DNA of 64,000 nucleotides from NCBI GenBank assembly GCA_024138025.1, contig JAMXBD010000968.1, positions 186,001-250,000 of the forward strand, written 5' to 3'. Source of the DNA: Combretum micranthum (taxonomy: Eukaryota; Streptophyta; Magnoliopsida; Myrtales; Combretaceae). Under the pieces are notes generated by a model, which saw only the letters and a program-made list of their open reading frames with translations, was not told the origin of the DNA and searched no databases. This document shows positions 13,701-25,360 of the stretch, piece after piece. How positions within the stretch are numbered: the stretch's first letter is position 1; every line of letters starts with the position of its first letter. The position numbers and the translations under genes are program-made.

Positions 13701-16700
13701 AATGGCAACTGAAATTGTCAAAGAAGTTAATAGTGTGGATCCTGAGTTTTTTTCACAAAATCCTGTTCTGCTTTTTCAACTTAAACAGGTAAAAATTTTC
13801 ATTTGATGTTATTTTGAAACCAGTATTGATTAACTGGTCAACATTGATTGGATCATGAAAATTTGTAAGGATGCTGTAGATTGAGTTTCCATTGGCTTTC
13901 AGGTTGAATTCCTCAAGCTGGTAAGTTCTGGTGATCACGCTGGTGCTTTGAAGGTTGCTTGCACTCATCTGGGCCCTCTAGCTGCTAGCAATTCCGAACT
14001 GTTGAAGCCAATGAAGGAGACTTTGTTGGCACTACTTCAACCTAAGGAGGATGCACCTGAGAAAAGCTTGCCCCTGGATGCACTTGCAACTTCTCTCCAG
14101 GTAATATATAGTTTGATTTTACTTATGCTTTGAAAAAATTGAAAGTTCTCATATGCTGAAGCTCAAAGCTCTTGAAGGGCTTTACTGATTGCTGGTGATT
14201 GAGTTTTACCCCCGGGGGAGAGGAGAGAGAGAGAAACTACACTTAGCATAGATCAAATTGTTGGCAGATGAGGCACAGTCAGTCATTGTAGTTTAGGATA
14301 TTTTTGGTTGTTGCTATTATTGAAACATTTGCTTAACTTATTTGTGAAAGGTAATTTTGGTACAGTTTCTACTTGAAGTACCTCATTTGCTAACCTGCAA
14401 AATTTCAGGATAGATGCTAATGAATATTCTTGTAATTTTATCATCTTTGTTCTCCTGTTTACTCAAAAATATAGAAGCTAGTGTCTGCCTGATAAAATTA
14501 TTAGCACTAGTATTCTTTTTTCCATCCCATGAGAAATCACATTGGTTATTGAAGAAGCTTTTCAAGACTGATTTAGCAGCAGGTGAAGTACTCAAGTAAT
14601 TAGATAGAGCTGAAGGAACGGATTCAAAAGAATATCTGGGAGAGCTTGGGAATACATAGGTTCAGTATATTGAAGGGGGGGGGAAAAAAGGATGTATGGT
14701 TGTTTTTTTTTGATGAATTACATTTAAATATTTTGCACTTCCATGCTCACATGAAGAAAAGCTTATACTACCATGGTAGAATTACACCCCCTTCCTACCC
14801 CTCCTCTCTTTGTCAGTTTATCTTTTGTTGTTTTTACTACTTTATTATTATTATTATTATTTTTTTTTTTTTGGGTGGGTGGGTGGGTTGGGGTGGGGGG
14901 TGTGTTGGGGTGGGGGGTTTGTGAGGGCATGGGGGAATTATTTTTTTGGGGGTGCAGTTGGGATTGCAACAAACTGAGTTTGGGAAATTTTCGGGCAATC
15001 AGCTACCCGAAGCAGAGAACAAACTCGTAGCTCCTGTCATCAGCATTTAATTACTGTAGAACTCTGTGACCTCTTGCAAGGTACGAGCATCTTGAAGTTT
15101 CAGAAGGAAAACAGGACTGCAACTAGAATGGCTGCTAGGAAGTACATAATGTCATTCTGGTGAAGGGAATGAAGGATGCAGTTGTTGTAATGCATTGTTT
15201 GTTTTGTTAAAATCAACATTTCCATGCATTTCATCAGTATTGAATTGTTAGCTATGCATGGTTTACAATGATGATGTTGACTGTGTTGATGTCATAGGAT
15301 TCGTGCTGAGACTGTAATTATATTTAGTATATGTTTTTATAAGTTATAATAGACCGAGCTCCACATTGTGAAGGAAGTTGTTGATATGGCAGGTTGCAAT
15401 TGGTAGAGACCTTGGAATTGAAGAGCCACAGCTTATGAAGATAATGAAGGCAACACTTCACACACACAATGAATGGTTTAAGCTTCAAATGTGTAAAGAT
15501 CGATTTGAAAGTCTATTGAGAATTGACTCGTTGAAAGATGTTACTCGACCAATGATTGGATCTGCAATGCAGTCGAAGTTGAATGCTGATAGTTGCACTC
15601 ATGGTTCTTCCACAGTCACATCCCCTTCTAGTGTTAAGATGGCTGATGATGGAAGCAGTCCAACTCAAGTGTCCTCTACTGATGTCTGTGATGAAAGTGC
15701 GATTCTTAAAGTGATGGTAGGTTTCATTCCCTCTTCCTTTTTTTCTTTTGGTTGCGTAATACCAAGTAGACTGCTAATTATTATTCTGGCTGGCTTTATG
15801 CTTTCGTTTTTGTTATTCATAATATTTTTCTCTTCAACTTCGAAGATATTTCTGTCTAACCACCTTCATCATCACTCAGCTTTCTGAAGTGAAGATATTA
15901 CAAAAGGGGTTGGTTTACTTGATAAGACCCAAGGCCTCTAATGACAATTTGCTTGAGGGCTTGGGTTCAAATTCCACCGAGGCACATTTTAGGGTTATCT
16001 ACATAGTTCAAGCCATATATAACCACTGTATTGGTCTTCTACGGTGGCTCATTTATCTGGAGGCAAACTACAGATGATCCTTCCGTTTGAAAGGGGGGAA
16101 AAGAGTGAAAAATACTTAAAACTATTATGATCCATCCCTTTGAAAGGGGAAAAAGAGTGAAAAATACTTAAACTATTATCTACTAAATTTTTGGCTGGGA
16201 CCTGAGGATTACTCCGGTCTAATTTGCAGCCTTTTAGCCATTAGCAGAAGTATTTACTAGACATGAATTTTGGTTTCTTTTACAGAAGGTCAATAATTAA
16301 AGTTTGCCTATCTAGGCCAATTTTTTCTGCTTTCTAAGTTTCATTTTTATCTGATTGATTTGTTGTATTTGTTGTTCTTGTGGTCTGTTTTAAATGTTTG
16401 TCTTTTTGCTTCTCCTGTATGTAGTGTAATAATCTCTCTCTCCAATGTGTCTCCTTGCTTCCAGCAAAATGGATTTGTGCATTTTAAATGATAATTGTGT
16501 TCTTATATGAAATGGAAGGGAAATAACTAAATAGATAGTTTGGAGAAAATTTGATTATGACTTTGAATAATTTTCTTTTAAAGTATACTCTCTCGGATAA
16601 AGATTGAACTGATTTGAAAATGTTGCAGTGACATCATCAAATTTTGTTAACTTCTAGATGAATTTTACTTACTGATGGTATGAGGCACTTATGTTGTCTG

Positions 16701-16834
16701 TGGATATAAATTGATGGCATCTCCTTTCCACATTATTCTAGGAATTTCTTGCGATGCCAAGGGCTGATGCGATCCATCTTCTCGCGCAGTACAATGGTAA
16801 TGCTGAAACTGTCATTCAACAATTGTTTGCATAG
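6700..16834 (+). CDS. CTLH/CRA-domain protein (RanBPM/GID-like), 11 exons, 724 aa
   Basis: Exons: 6700-6993, 7230-7331, 7522-7602, 11664-11773, 11915-12050, 12618-12716, 12908-13025, 13169-13788, 13903-14100, 15393-15716, 16742-16834. All introns are GT-AG. The sum is 2175 nt, divisible by three, with one stop (TAG). The protein starts MESIPVNW, has an 11-Ser run at residues 42-52, then a CTLH-type module (about 59-117) running into a CRA-type region to about 200. Residues 315-400 are Ser/Asp-rich, followed by a basic patch RSKRKRWRGR (396-405), a possible nuclear signal. A second CTLH/CRA-like module spans about 475-650. The C-terminus (NAETVIQQLF) resembles a UBA-type helix. CTLH and CRA domains are scaffold parts of GID/CTLH ubiquitin-ligase complexes. 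From memory the closest plant protein is Arabidopsis At5g66810, of unproven role. There is no SPRY or RING domain, so it is neither RanBPM itself nor a catalytic subunit. Confidence 0.87.
7603..11663 (+). other. Intron 3 of the CTLH/CRA gene, 4.06 kb
   Basis: This is by far the longest intron; the others are 107-1292 bp. It is AT-rich with a run of 30 A at 10748-10777 and short AT runs near 8005-8030. The stretch 9040-9320 has repeated CTTGTAT and ACAAGAAT words and could be an old MITE, but I could not define its ends. Small frames on both strands at 8180-8456 have no recognisable product. No coding sequence of a mobile element was seen. Confidence 0.7.
10748..10777. repeat. Poly-A run, 30 bp, in intron 3
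   Basis: Thirty consecutive A bases follow GGCACAGGCCACCC. This could be a microsatellite or the tail of a retroposed fragment. No target duplication was found. Confidence 0.85.
14101..15392 (+). other. Intron 9 with G-rich tract
   Basis: This 1292-bp intron lies between exons 9 and 10. It carries a (TTA)n and T-run at 14842-14872, directly followed by a dense G-run block at 14873-14936 with four GGG tracts separated by single T. G-runs also occur at 14676-14684. Small frames here are low-complexity and not genes. Confidence 0.8.
15889..16180 (+). repeat. Possible tRNA-derived SINE fragment in intron 10
   Basis: A B-box-like GGTTCAAATTCC lies at 15963-15974 within a tRNA-like context, with a weak A-box-like stretch (TTGGTTTACTTGATAAG) about 50 bp upstream. 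At its 3' side a 55-bp piece containing TTTGAAAGGGG and GAGTGAAAAATACTTAAA is present twice in tandem (about 16085-16180). The overall form suggests a SINE head with a duplicated tail, but no clear target duplication was seen. Confidence 0.35.
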
Positions 16835-17060
16835 GGTAGATACTATGTGAATTTGAATGCAGTGCTCTTAGATACATTCGTTTATTTATTTTTATATTAT
16901 TTCATTCAATTTGTAATAGAACTATGATGGTGGTGTAATTATGGAAGAGGATTTAGTGTACTTATATCTGCTCCTTTCTTTTCTTTTCTTTTCTTTTTTT
17001 GGTAAGTAATAATAATGAAATATATTTTCTTGTTGGAAGCTCGGTGATTGTTTGTTGATG
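16835..17060 (+). other. 3' untranslated region and probable poly(A) zone
   Basis: After the TAG at 16832-16834 the sequence is T-rich, with TTTGTAATAGA near 16910 and AATAATGAAATATAT near 17010-17025, both plausible plant near-upstream elements. The cleavage site cannot be fixed. Confidence 0.4.
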
Positions 17061-20000
17061 GTGGGTGTGTGCAACACAATATTCAAGCTTTGTAAAGAAT
17101 GTGAGATCTTTACTTGTACATACAGTGTTTAATGTTGTATTTGGTACTTCAAAGGTTGTAGGGTTAGGCGTTGCACTTAACCAATATTCATAAGTTATCT
17201 GTGCATTTCGTTGTCCAATTTACTAGCATTTAGTGTCCAATGAGGAAGTTCGGGCGATTTCTCAAACGTAATACTTGTTTCTGCTATGGTTAAATAATAT
17301 GGACGAGTGATTGATAAAATGATATCTTTTGACGGGCAAGAGAGTTTCATCGAATTACAAGAGGGAGCCTAAGTGTCCCTAGTGTAAGGAAACACCATAG
17401 CATATTAGCATCTGCGTCTGGTGGGAGAAGATCTAAAACAGGAGGAGGCTTTTCAAACCAGATGAATTTTTTTGGGTGGTGGGGGCCAGAGAAGTCTTAT
17501 TGTTGGCTCTCTCTTTTCTTGGCCAAATAATAGATAAACATGTTAGCCTGGTGATACGTGTGATGTATCTTGACCGATCTAAAGGGATTTAAGAAAGCCC
17601 TTCGTTCGTCAAATAAGGGTTCATAAATGATCTTATTGTATGGTTAGTGTATAGTGTGATGAATCATTAAAAGCGAATCCACTTGTAAAATGATTCCAGT
17701 GCTCTCACGGAATTGTGGTAATTAAATCTCCTTTTAAAGATAAGTTCTGTTGATCTCATGGAATAACCCAAGACCAAATTCTCGCAATGATCGTTAATAG
17801 TTTTTAAGAGATCTGTTCTTTCTAGGATTGTAAGACAAAAAGGCCATCTGAATTTAGTTTTTGGTTAGGTTAGAGGTGGTGGACTCCTGTAGTTTACTTC
17901 TTAAACCGTCTCTTGGTCTTTGCTGTCAAATCAGCACGAGAAATTCTAGTTTTTGGGGGGTTATGTGATTCATGTTTATTAGTGTTGGAAACTGCATATC
18001 TTCTTTTGTCCATGGATTCTAAGTTACGGAGCAAATGCGAGACATAAAGTAATTTGGTCTGTTTGTCTCATCATCTTTTGGTTATTTTTTTATTATATTT
18101 TATTGTTTTTAAATAGATATTTATTAAGAAATAGATATAAATAAAAAACTGATAGTTTTACTTATAAAAAGTTACAAATCAGATACAAATAGATATAAAT
18201 AAATGTCCAACATTCTAAGCACATCCTTAAATTGGTTGGGGGTGGACATTTGACGGGAAACATATATCATAGTTGGTAGCTCTATTTCTTTGGTACCTTA
18301 TAGTTGGTCATTAGATGTTATTCTATGATGGAACTTTGACTATTGTCGACATGTGTACCTGAAAGAATAGAAATTTGACCAAGTTAGTCTTTCTTAGGCC
18401 AATCTTATACCACATCCCTAGTTTTAATTGGTATTATAGATTTATTTAGCTCGCTGTATCCTATCGTTGGTTTGGAATTTTCCTTAAAATCCGTTTTTTT
18501 GTAATTATTGTATTTCATTCACTTGTATATTACCAAGTTAGCAAAAAGTAACTATAAATGACTAAATAGAGGTGAAAAATAAGTTATTTGGTATGGCATG
18601 AAACTTAAAGATTCACGTTGTACAAGTTTATAAGAGATTACCTATTGATTTGCCGGAAGTAGAGGGAGAATTCGTAGCATAAGCTTTTGGCTCCCGCTTC
18701 GAATTTCCAACTCCTAGCCTCTCGATTCTAGATAGAAGGTTTGTTAGAAATAAACATAATTTTCCGATTAAAGTTATTCTAGAGGGGAAACTTCCTCGTA
18801 TGCAGCAAAGTGAGAGACCCAAAACGATAGGGAAATATGATAGTTGAAAATAGTATAAGATTGGAGGTTGCTTTTCGTTTACGGTACTTAGTGGTCTGAC
18901 CGATGTTTTCATTTGGTTTATTTTCCAGTCAACATGTCGTTGGACCTCCATCCGCTACTTTTAACAAATGTTTTTCTTTCTTGATGTATCGTTGTCAATA
19001 ACGGCATTGTTGCTCGTACATTTAGGGACCACCTTCTACATTCTCATTGCCATTAAACATGTCTGATAATTACTTCTTTCCTTCTCTCCGTGGTTACTAA
19101 GTAAGTTCTTAATCCTCCTATTTCTTTTGGAAAGGATAGAAACAATAGATACATGCCCGTATTAAAAGACACAAAGTTATTACCCCTTGGCACAACTCAT
19201 TTTTCCAATTCCAAATAGTATAGGATTGATAAGTAAGACACCTATAAATTTTACACCATATAAAAATTACAAACTTTTTAAACAGAATCCATGTTTTTAG
19301 AAAAATTAAAAAAGAAAAGAAAAGAAAGCAGTACATAAAATGTAGGATGCGAGAAAAGGGTAAACAGTTTTGTAGTTCGACTTCTAGACAAATGGTCTAA
19401 TCACATTAACAGACTTGATATATGTAGGGTGCGAGAATTCAATTTCCACAATGGATGTAGTCAATATGATGTACTTAATAATTTTTTTGGAGATGATGAT
19501 TTTATGTCTACACTCAAATCTATCTTAAATCTTACATATAACTCATCATAAGAAAAAATTAAAAAGAGAAAACTTGTAAGTTTTTTTTTTTTTTTTTGGC
19601 CAAAAGAAAACTTGTAAGTTCAATCCATAGATTTTACACGACACAATCCTCTAATATTGCTCAAATGTCACTTTCAACTGGTTAACAAAATGGACTCGGT
19701 TGTTCATTGTTGGTAGCTGGTTCTCGTTTAATCACGTTAGCAATTAATGCATTTCATTTGTGCTTTCCTTTAAAATAATATCCCAATTTGTCTAAATATC
19801 CTTGTATCACATTACGATATCCTCTCTTTCTTATCATTTCAGGCATCTCAATAAATTAAAACAACCCAAGCACTGTCAATTCCTTTGAAGTTTTAGTTTT
19901 ACAATTGTCCTCTAAATTATGACTGATATCATAATTCCGCTTTCAAAATAACAGACACCATTATTGCCGAGCATCTTCACGTTGTAAAGTCTCATTTGCC

Positions 20001-20527
20001 GGTGTACCTAATTTACTACGTTGATGATTCCATGAAAACGACCAAACCCTAGCTCCTTTTCAATTAAATCTGTTTCCATTTTAATTTGGTGCTTGCTAGT
20101 ACATCTGTTTTTTTTGTTTTTTTGTGTGTACAATCATATTTTCTTTTTGTTTCTTGCTTTGTTTCCGGGTCTATTTATTTGTTGGCTAATCATAGATACA
20201 GACACTTTTTTCAGACTTTTTTTTGGTAAATTGTTTATCAAGAAATAGATATGGATTAAAAATAGTTTGCAGTTCTCATTAAAAGATCAAAAAGATTAAA
20301 TATAGATAAAATATATATACAAATCGGACATATTTACATATATATTTTAATACAGATATAGATACAGATACAATTGAAAAACAAACCCATAATTAGAATA
20401 AGAATCATTTGCCATTTGCTAAGTTGATTAACTAACATAAAGTAATAAAATGAATTCTAATAACTTTTGGTAGCTGATGTTTCCAAATTGGGTGGAAATT
20501 AAAAATAATAACATTGCCATATAGTTA
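17061..20527. other. Intergenic, no gene supported
   Basis: AT-rich DNA without a recognisable gene. A 107-codon minus-strand frame at 18628-18951 has no family resemblance I can name. Two stretches, about 18090-18200 and 20210-20380, share AAGAAATAGATAT and runs of AGATAYAAAT words and may be copies of one small repeat. Confidence 0.6.
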
Positions 20528-20532
20528 GAGCA
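20528..20532. repeat. Target site duplication GAGCA, left copy
   Basis: GAGCA directly precedes the 5' LTR start TGATGTGGG and is repeated at 27647-27651 directly after the 3' LTR end CCCACATCA. Confidence 0.85.
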
Positions 20533-21051
20533 TGATGTGGGTGTGGCTGCTATCCTAGAGGTTCCCGGCGGAAAGATCGAAGTTGGGAGTAATGAAGAGA
20601 AGACACGAAGTGTATGAAGTGAAGATGAAGTTGCTGTTTCGAAAAGAGAGTTCACAGTTTCACCATATCGTTATGAGCCGTGAAGGGTGAAGGTTGGAGG
20701 TTGGGCCAGTCTAGGGGCCCCTGTTCGGTTACTAAGATGGATCCTAATGAAATATAATATGGCCTTCGGCCTTTCTAGATGTTTATTTCTATTCTTGATG
20801 TTTGTCTTTATTTTCTAACCATTATAGTCACATGCTCATGCTGACGTGTGAGGAGCCATGTGATCTATTAGTAGTTTGTTATTAGGGAATATTAAGTGCC
20901 TGTCAAGGTAGATATTATGGATACAAAAATGAATGAAAAAAAAAAAAAGAATTTATGATTTCCCTTAATCGCTTGCATTCACGATTCTTCTTTGCATTTA
21001 GAGAATGCTAATTCTTTACATTCAAGCATATTAATTGATCTACCCACATCA
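20533..21051 (+). repeat. 5' LTR of Reina-like element
   Basis: 519 bp from TGATGTGGG to CCCACATCA. It shares almost its full length with 27144-27646, for example the blocks GGGAGTAATGAAGAGAAGA and ATGAAATATAATATGGCC. Confidence 0.9.
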
Positions 21052-21053
21052 TT

Positions 21054-21066
21054 TGGTATTAGAGCC
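21054..21066 (+). other. Primer binding site, initiator Met tRNA
   Basis: TGGTATTAGAGCC, three bases after the LTR end, matches the plant initiator-Met tRNA primer site TGGTATCAGAGCC with one change. Confidence 0.85.
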
Positions 21067-21074
21067 ATCCATAG

Positions 21075-22250
21075 ATGGTTGAGACTCGTGAAACTAAGAA
21101 AATGGAAGAAACAATTCGCACGATTCTAAAAGAGCGATCGAAAAAACATGAAAAATGGGAATGAGCCCAATCAGAAACACAAGAGACGTGGATGCAAATG
21201 TTTTCACGAATGATTTAGCACCAGCAAGAGTTATTGGATAAGTAAGGAGTGGCACTTCAAGATTTGACGCAGCAACTGAACAAAGTGACCAAATCTCTAC
21301 TGTCTTCACCAATGACACCAGGGATTAAGATTGGAAGTCCTTCACAACCTGCAGATAGCAAAACCAAAGACAAATCACCTTCTCATGAAGAATCTAAATA
21401 CCAATTACCTGCTAAATCTACCAGACTAGAGTTTCCTACCTTTACTGGTGAAGACTTAAGGTCTTGGTTGATTAAAGCGGAACAATTTTTCTATTTGGGT
21501 TTGATACCAACTCATTACCATGTGAGAATCGCAGCAATGTACTTTGAGGATAAGGCACTCCATTGGTATCACCATTTTACATAGAGCCATCCATTAACAA
21601 CCCCAATCACCTGGGAAGAGTTAGTACTTGGCCTGGAAACAAAGTTTGGTGCAAAACAATATGAAGACCCAATGTTAGATTTTAAAGAATTAGTTTAGAA
21701 GGAGTCCTTCCAAGATTATATAGAGGAGTTTGAGTACTTGGTAACCTTGGTTCATCTGCCAGAAACTCATCAGGTAAGCTGCTTCTTGTGTGGATTAAAA
21801 CCTGAATTTCAATTCCCCATACAAATGTTCAACCCACAAACATTACAACACTCCATATCATAAGTCCAAACTACAAGAATCCACCCTTAGTGCTACCTGA
21901 GCTAACCTTAAACTATACCGAACTTCACCCCACTCCACTACAATACCACGTCCTAGAATACATACACCGCCAATCCTTACTACCCTAAACAATCATACAC
22001 CTCCTCTACCCCAAAACCCTTGGCCATAACATACCCATCCACCAAATCCAATTTTAACCAAAACTCAAACACCATCCACCCCTTTACACACACACCAAAC
22101 ACAACCAGAAACACACGTAAATTGACCCTTGAGGAGTTGGAAGAAAAAAGGAAAAAAGCGGCAATGTTTCTAGTGCGACGAACCTTTTGGGCTAGGTCAC
22201 AAGTGCAAACAGAAAGGACTTTGGTCTATGATAATTGAGGATGTTGGCAA
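21075..22250 (+). pseudogene. gag remnant of Reina-like element
   Basis: Gag supplies the particle shell and RNA-binding zinc knuckle. A start at 21075 opens a frame closed after about 28 codons. The best stretch, 21249-21584, has the retrotransposon gag fold region (FTGEDLRSWLIKAEQFF and ALHWYHHF). The gag continues through several in-frame stops to about 21860. A zinc knuckle lies at 22165-22206 and ends in GLGHKC; one knuckle codon is a TAG stop at 22171-22173. The stretch 21860-22110 is C-rich and hard to read. Not functional. Confidence 0.8.
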
Positions 22251-22387
22251 TGAGGAGGCAGAAGTAGTTGAGTAAATGGATGGAACTAGCCTAGAAGAAG
22301 AATTGTCACAGCTTACATTATGTTCAATTGGAGGAAATATGGATATGGGAATCATGAAGCTTATGGGTTGTTATAAGAAGAGGAGGC

Positions 22388-22690
22388 TCAATGTGTTGAT
22401 TGACAATGGTAGTTCCCTGAGTTTTCTAGACATATAAGTGGCCCAGAGGCTAGGATGTCAGTCTTTGCCTACAAAACCTTTCAAGGTGGCATTAGCTGAT
22501 GGTTCTTTTTTAGAGTCGGGTAGTAGAATACATGATTTTGAGCTGAGTTTGCAAGGAATAGATTTTTATTTGGAGGTTCACCTATTACCAGTAAAGGGTT
22601 ATGATTTGGTGTTGGGTATACCTTAGTTAGTCGGTCTGGGTGACATTAGGTGGAATTTCCAACGATTATCTATGGAGTTTCAGCATGGCA
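22388..22690 (+). pseudogene. Aspartic protease remnant of Reina-like element
   Basis: The protease normally cuts Gag-Pol. The active-site region reads LIDNGSSLSFLD, where DSG(A/S) or similar is usual, so the catalytic turn is altered. It ends with the typical DLVLGIP turn. In-frame stops lie at 22436-22438 and just after LVLGIP. Confidence 0.75.
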
Positions 22691-22709
22691 GTGAAGTGAG
22701 TGGTGCAAA

Positions 22710-23640
22710 TTGCAAGGGGACAAGGAAGCTGTGCAGGTGATGGGCAATAAGGAAGTTGCCAAGTTACTTGGCAAAAGTACTACTACTTACTTCCTACAGT
22801 GTTGGTTAGTGAATGTGGAAAGAATGCCTCCTGAACATCAAACTACCCAGTTTATTCACCCTGAGTTGTTGGACTTGATGGATGAGTATCATGATTTGTT
22901 CGAAGAACCTAAGTCCCTCTCACCCATGCGAGATCATGATCACAAGATACATTTGAAGGAGAGAGCTCAACCGGTTAACTTGAGGCCTTATAGGCATTCT
23001 ACTATCCAGAAGAATGTCTTAGAAGAGATGATTCAGGAAATGTTGAGACAAGGCACTATTAGGCCAAGTCATAGTCCATTTTCTTCACCGGTTGTCCTAG
23101 TGAAGAAGGACAATTCTTGGAGGATGTGTGTCGACTATGGAGGGCTAAACAAGCTAACAATTAAGGATCGATACCCAATTCCCTTGGTGCAGGACCTGTT
23201 TGATGAATTATATGGTGCTACCTATTTTAGTAAGCTGGATTTGCAGTCGGGTATCATCAAATTCTCATGAATCCTAAGGATGTCTATAAGACAGCCTTTA
23301 AAACTCATGATGGACACTATGAGTTTATGGTTATGCCTTTTGGCCTAACCAATTCCCCATCCACTTTCCACGGCCTAATGAATGATTGTTTAGAGCCTAT
23401 TTAAGGAAGTTTGTTCTAATCTTCTTTGACGATATCTTAGTTTATAGCTAGACCATTGAGGAACATGTTAGCTACCTCAAGCTGGTACTGGATGTACTAC
23501 GCAAGGAGTGTCTATTTCTTAAGAAAAGTAAGTATGTGTTTAGGGTGAAACAGATTGAGTATCTTGGGCATCAGATTTCTAGGCAAAGGGTCACAACTGG
23601 TCCTAAGAAAGTAGCATTTGTGGTATCATGGCCTAGACCC
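22710..23640 (+). pseudogene. Reverse transcriptase remnant of Reina-like element
   Basis: The fingers and palm region is clear: LRPYRHSTIQKNVLEEMIQE, then a WRMCVDYGGLNKLTIKDRYP block, the FSKLDLQSG motif, then [15 protein letters not shown], then FFDDILVY for the catalytic box. The first part is open from 22710 to 23268. A one-base frameshift near 23250, just after FSKLDLQSG, moves the rest into another frame, and stops follow near 23402 and 23450. The enzyme is broken. Confidence 0.85.
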
Positions 23641-24108
23641 TAGAATGTGAAACAACTCAGAGGGTTTCTAAGCTTGGCGGGTTATTACCACCAGTTTATA
23701 CAAGGATACGAGCTGTTAATACAACCCATGACTCAACTATTGAAGAAGAACTATTTCAGTTGGAATGAACCAGTCGAGAAGTCATTCAACATGGTAAAGG
23801 AAGCCTTAACCAAAGAACCAATCCTAAGGTTACCTGACTACACCGAACCATTTGTACTTGAGGTAGATGCCTTTGATGATGATTTAGGGGTTGTTCTTAT
23901 GCAAGACCAGCATCCCATTGCATACATTAGTAAAGCACTTGCACAAAAACAAAAAGGCCTATCTATCTATGAAAAAGAGATGTTAGCTTTGGTGTATGCA
24001 GCGGACAAGTGGAGACACTACCTAGTTGAGCGACATTTCATAATCAAGATTGATCATCAAAGCTTAAAATACCTCTTAGAACAGAGGGTGACCACACCAT
24101 GTCAATAA
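23641..24108 (+). pseudogene. RNase H domain remnant of Reina-like element
   Basis: An open stretch of 153 codons holds the connection region (LRGFLSLAGYYHQFIQGY) and the RNase H domain (EVDAFDDDLGVVLMQ, then YEKEMLALVYAADKWRHYL and IKIDHQSLKYLLEQ). This domain degrades the RNA strand during reverse transcription. It then shifts frame at about 24100. Confidence 0.85.
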
Positions 24109-25355
24109 AAGTGGCTCACCAAGTTCTTAGGATGGATTATGAGATTCACTATCGAAGTGGAGCTAGTAACAGAGCTATTGATGCCTTATCAAGGGTGAAT
24201 TTTGTTGATTTGAGGGCTATACTTCACTTCATCACTACAGCTCGAGAGTTGCTAGCAGAAATACAAGAAAGCTTGCTAACACAGAAAGATTATCAAGCAT
24301 TGATACAAAGGTTGCAAGCTGGAGACAAAGTTCTTAATCACACACTGGAGCAGGGAATGCTAAAGAGGAAGGGTAGGATTGTAGTGGGCACAAATGAGGA
24401 GTTCAAAAGAAAATTGATGGCTCTCTACCATGATGGAGTACTTCGCGTGCACTCAAGGTCTCAAGCTACCTTTAAAAGATTGAATTCTGTATACTCTTAG
24501 CCGGGAATGGAGAGATATATGAGACAATATGTGCGCGAATGTGCAGTGTGTCAATAAAACATTTATGAGAATATAGCAACCTCAGGATTGCTACAACCTC
24601 TGCCAATTCTGGAAGGATGTTAGACTAATGTCAGTCTAGATTTCATAGAAGGATTGCCTAAGTCTCATAGAAAAGTGGTTATCATGGTCGTAGTAGATAG
24701 GTTGAGTAAATATGGGCATTTGTTAGCTTTGTCCTATCCCTACACAGCCTTAGAAGTTGCACGTGCATACTTGGATCATGTTTACAAATTGCATGGCTTG
24801 CCAAACACCATGGTTAGTGATAGAGATCCTGTTTTTCTCAGCAAATTTTGGAAGGAGTTCTTCAAATTACAAGGAGTTGAGCTTAGGTTATCTACTGCAT
24901 ACCATTCCCAAACAGATGGGCAAACGGAGGTGGTTAGTCGCTGCCTATAAATCTATTTGAGGTGTGTTACAGGGGAAAATCCTAAGAAGTGGACTGAATT
25001 CCTTTCTCTGCCCGAATGGTAGTATAATATAAACTACCACTCAAGAGCAAACTTCTCCCCGTTCAAAATACTCTATGAATATCCTCCACCTCTACACTTG
25101 CCCTATATTCCAGGTAACTCAAGGAACAAAGTTGTGGATGTGATGTTAAGGGATAGGGAAGAAGCAGTTAAAACCCAAAAGTCTCACTTAAATAGAGCAC
25201 AAACAAGGATGAAGCAACTAGTAGATAGGAAAAGAAGCGAAAGGGTTTTTCAAATTAGGGATCTTGTATGGGTGAAATTATAGCCGTACCGCTGAACCAG
25301 CCTCTACAAACACAAAGACAACAAATTCTCAACCAGATACTATAGTCCTTATAAA
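24099..25355 (+). pseudogene. Integrase remnant of Reina-like element
   Basis: The N-terminal zinc-binding part ends with a C-x2-C pair near 24540-24555. The core has VVVDRLSKYGHLL, VSDRDPVF and STAYHSQTDGQTEVV, so the D-D-E triad positions are visible. Stops occur at 24498, 24948 and 25281. The C-terminal part is cut at 25360 by a solo LTR and resumes at 26817. Confidence 0.85.
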
Positions 25356-25360
25356 ATAAT

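Noticed and set aside
13318..13721. Minus-strand frames across exon 8
   Set aside because: Exon 8 is firmly coding on the plus strand; these are opposite-strand shadows.
14646..15030. Frames of 69-92 codons in intron 9
   Set aside because: They are produced by TTA, T and G runs and are shadows of low-complexity DNA.
18628..18951. 107-codon minus-strand frame
   Set aside because: No recognisable domain, no promoter or splice context, and no repeat family visible. Probably a chance frame.
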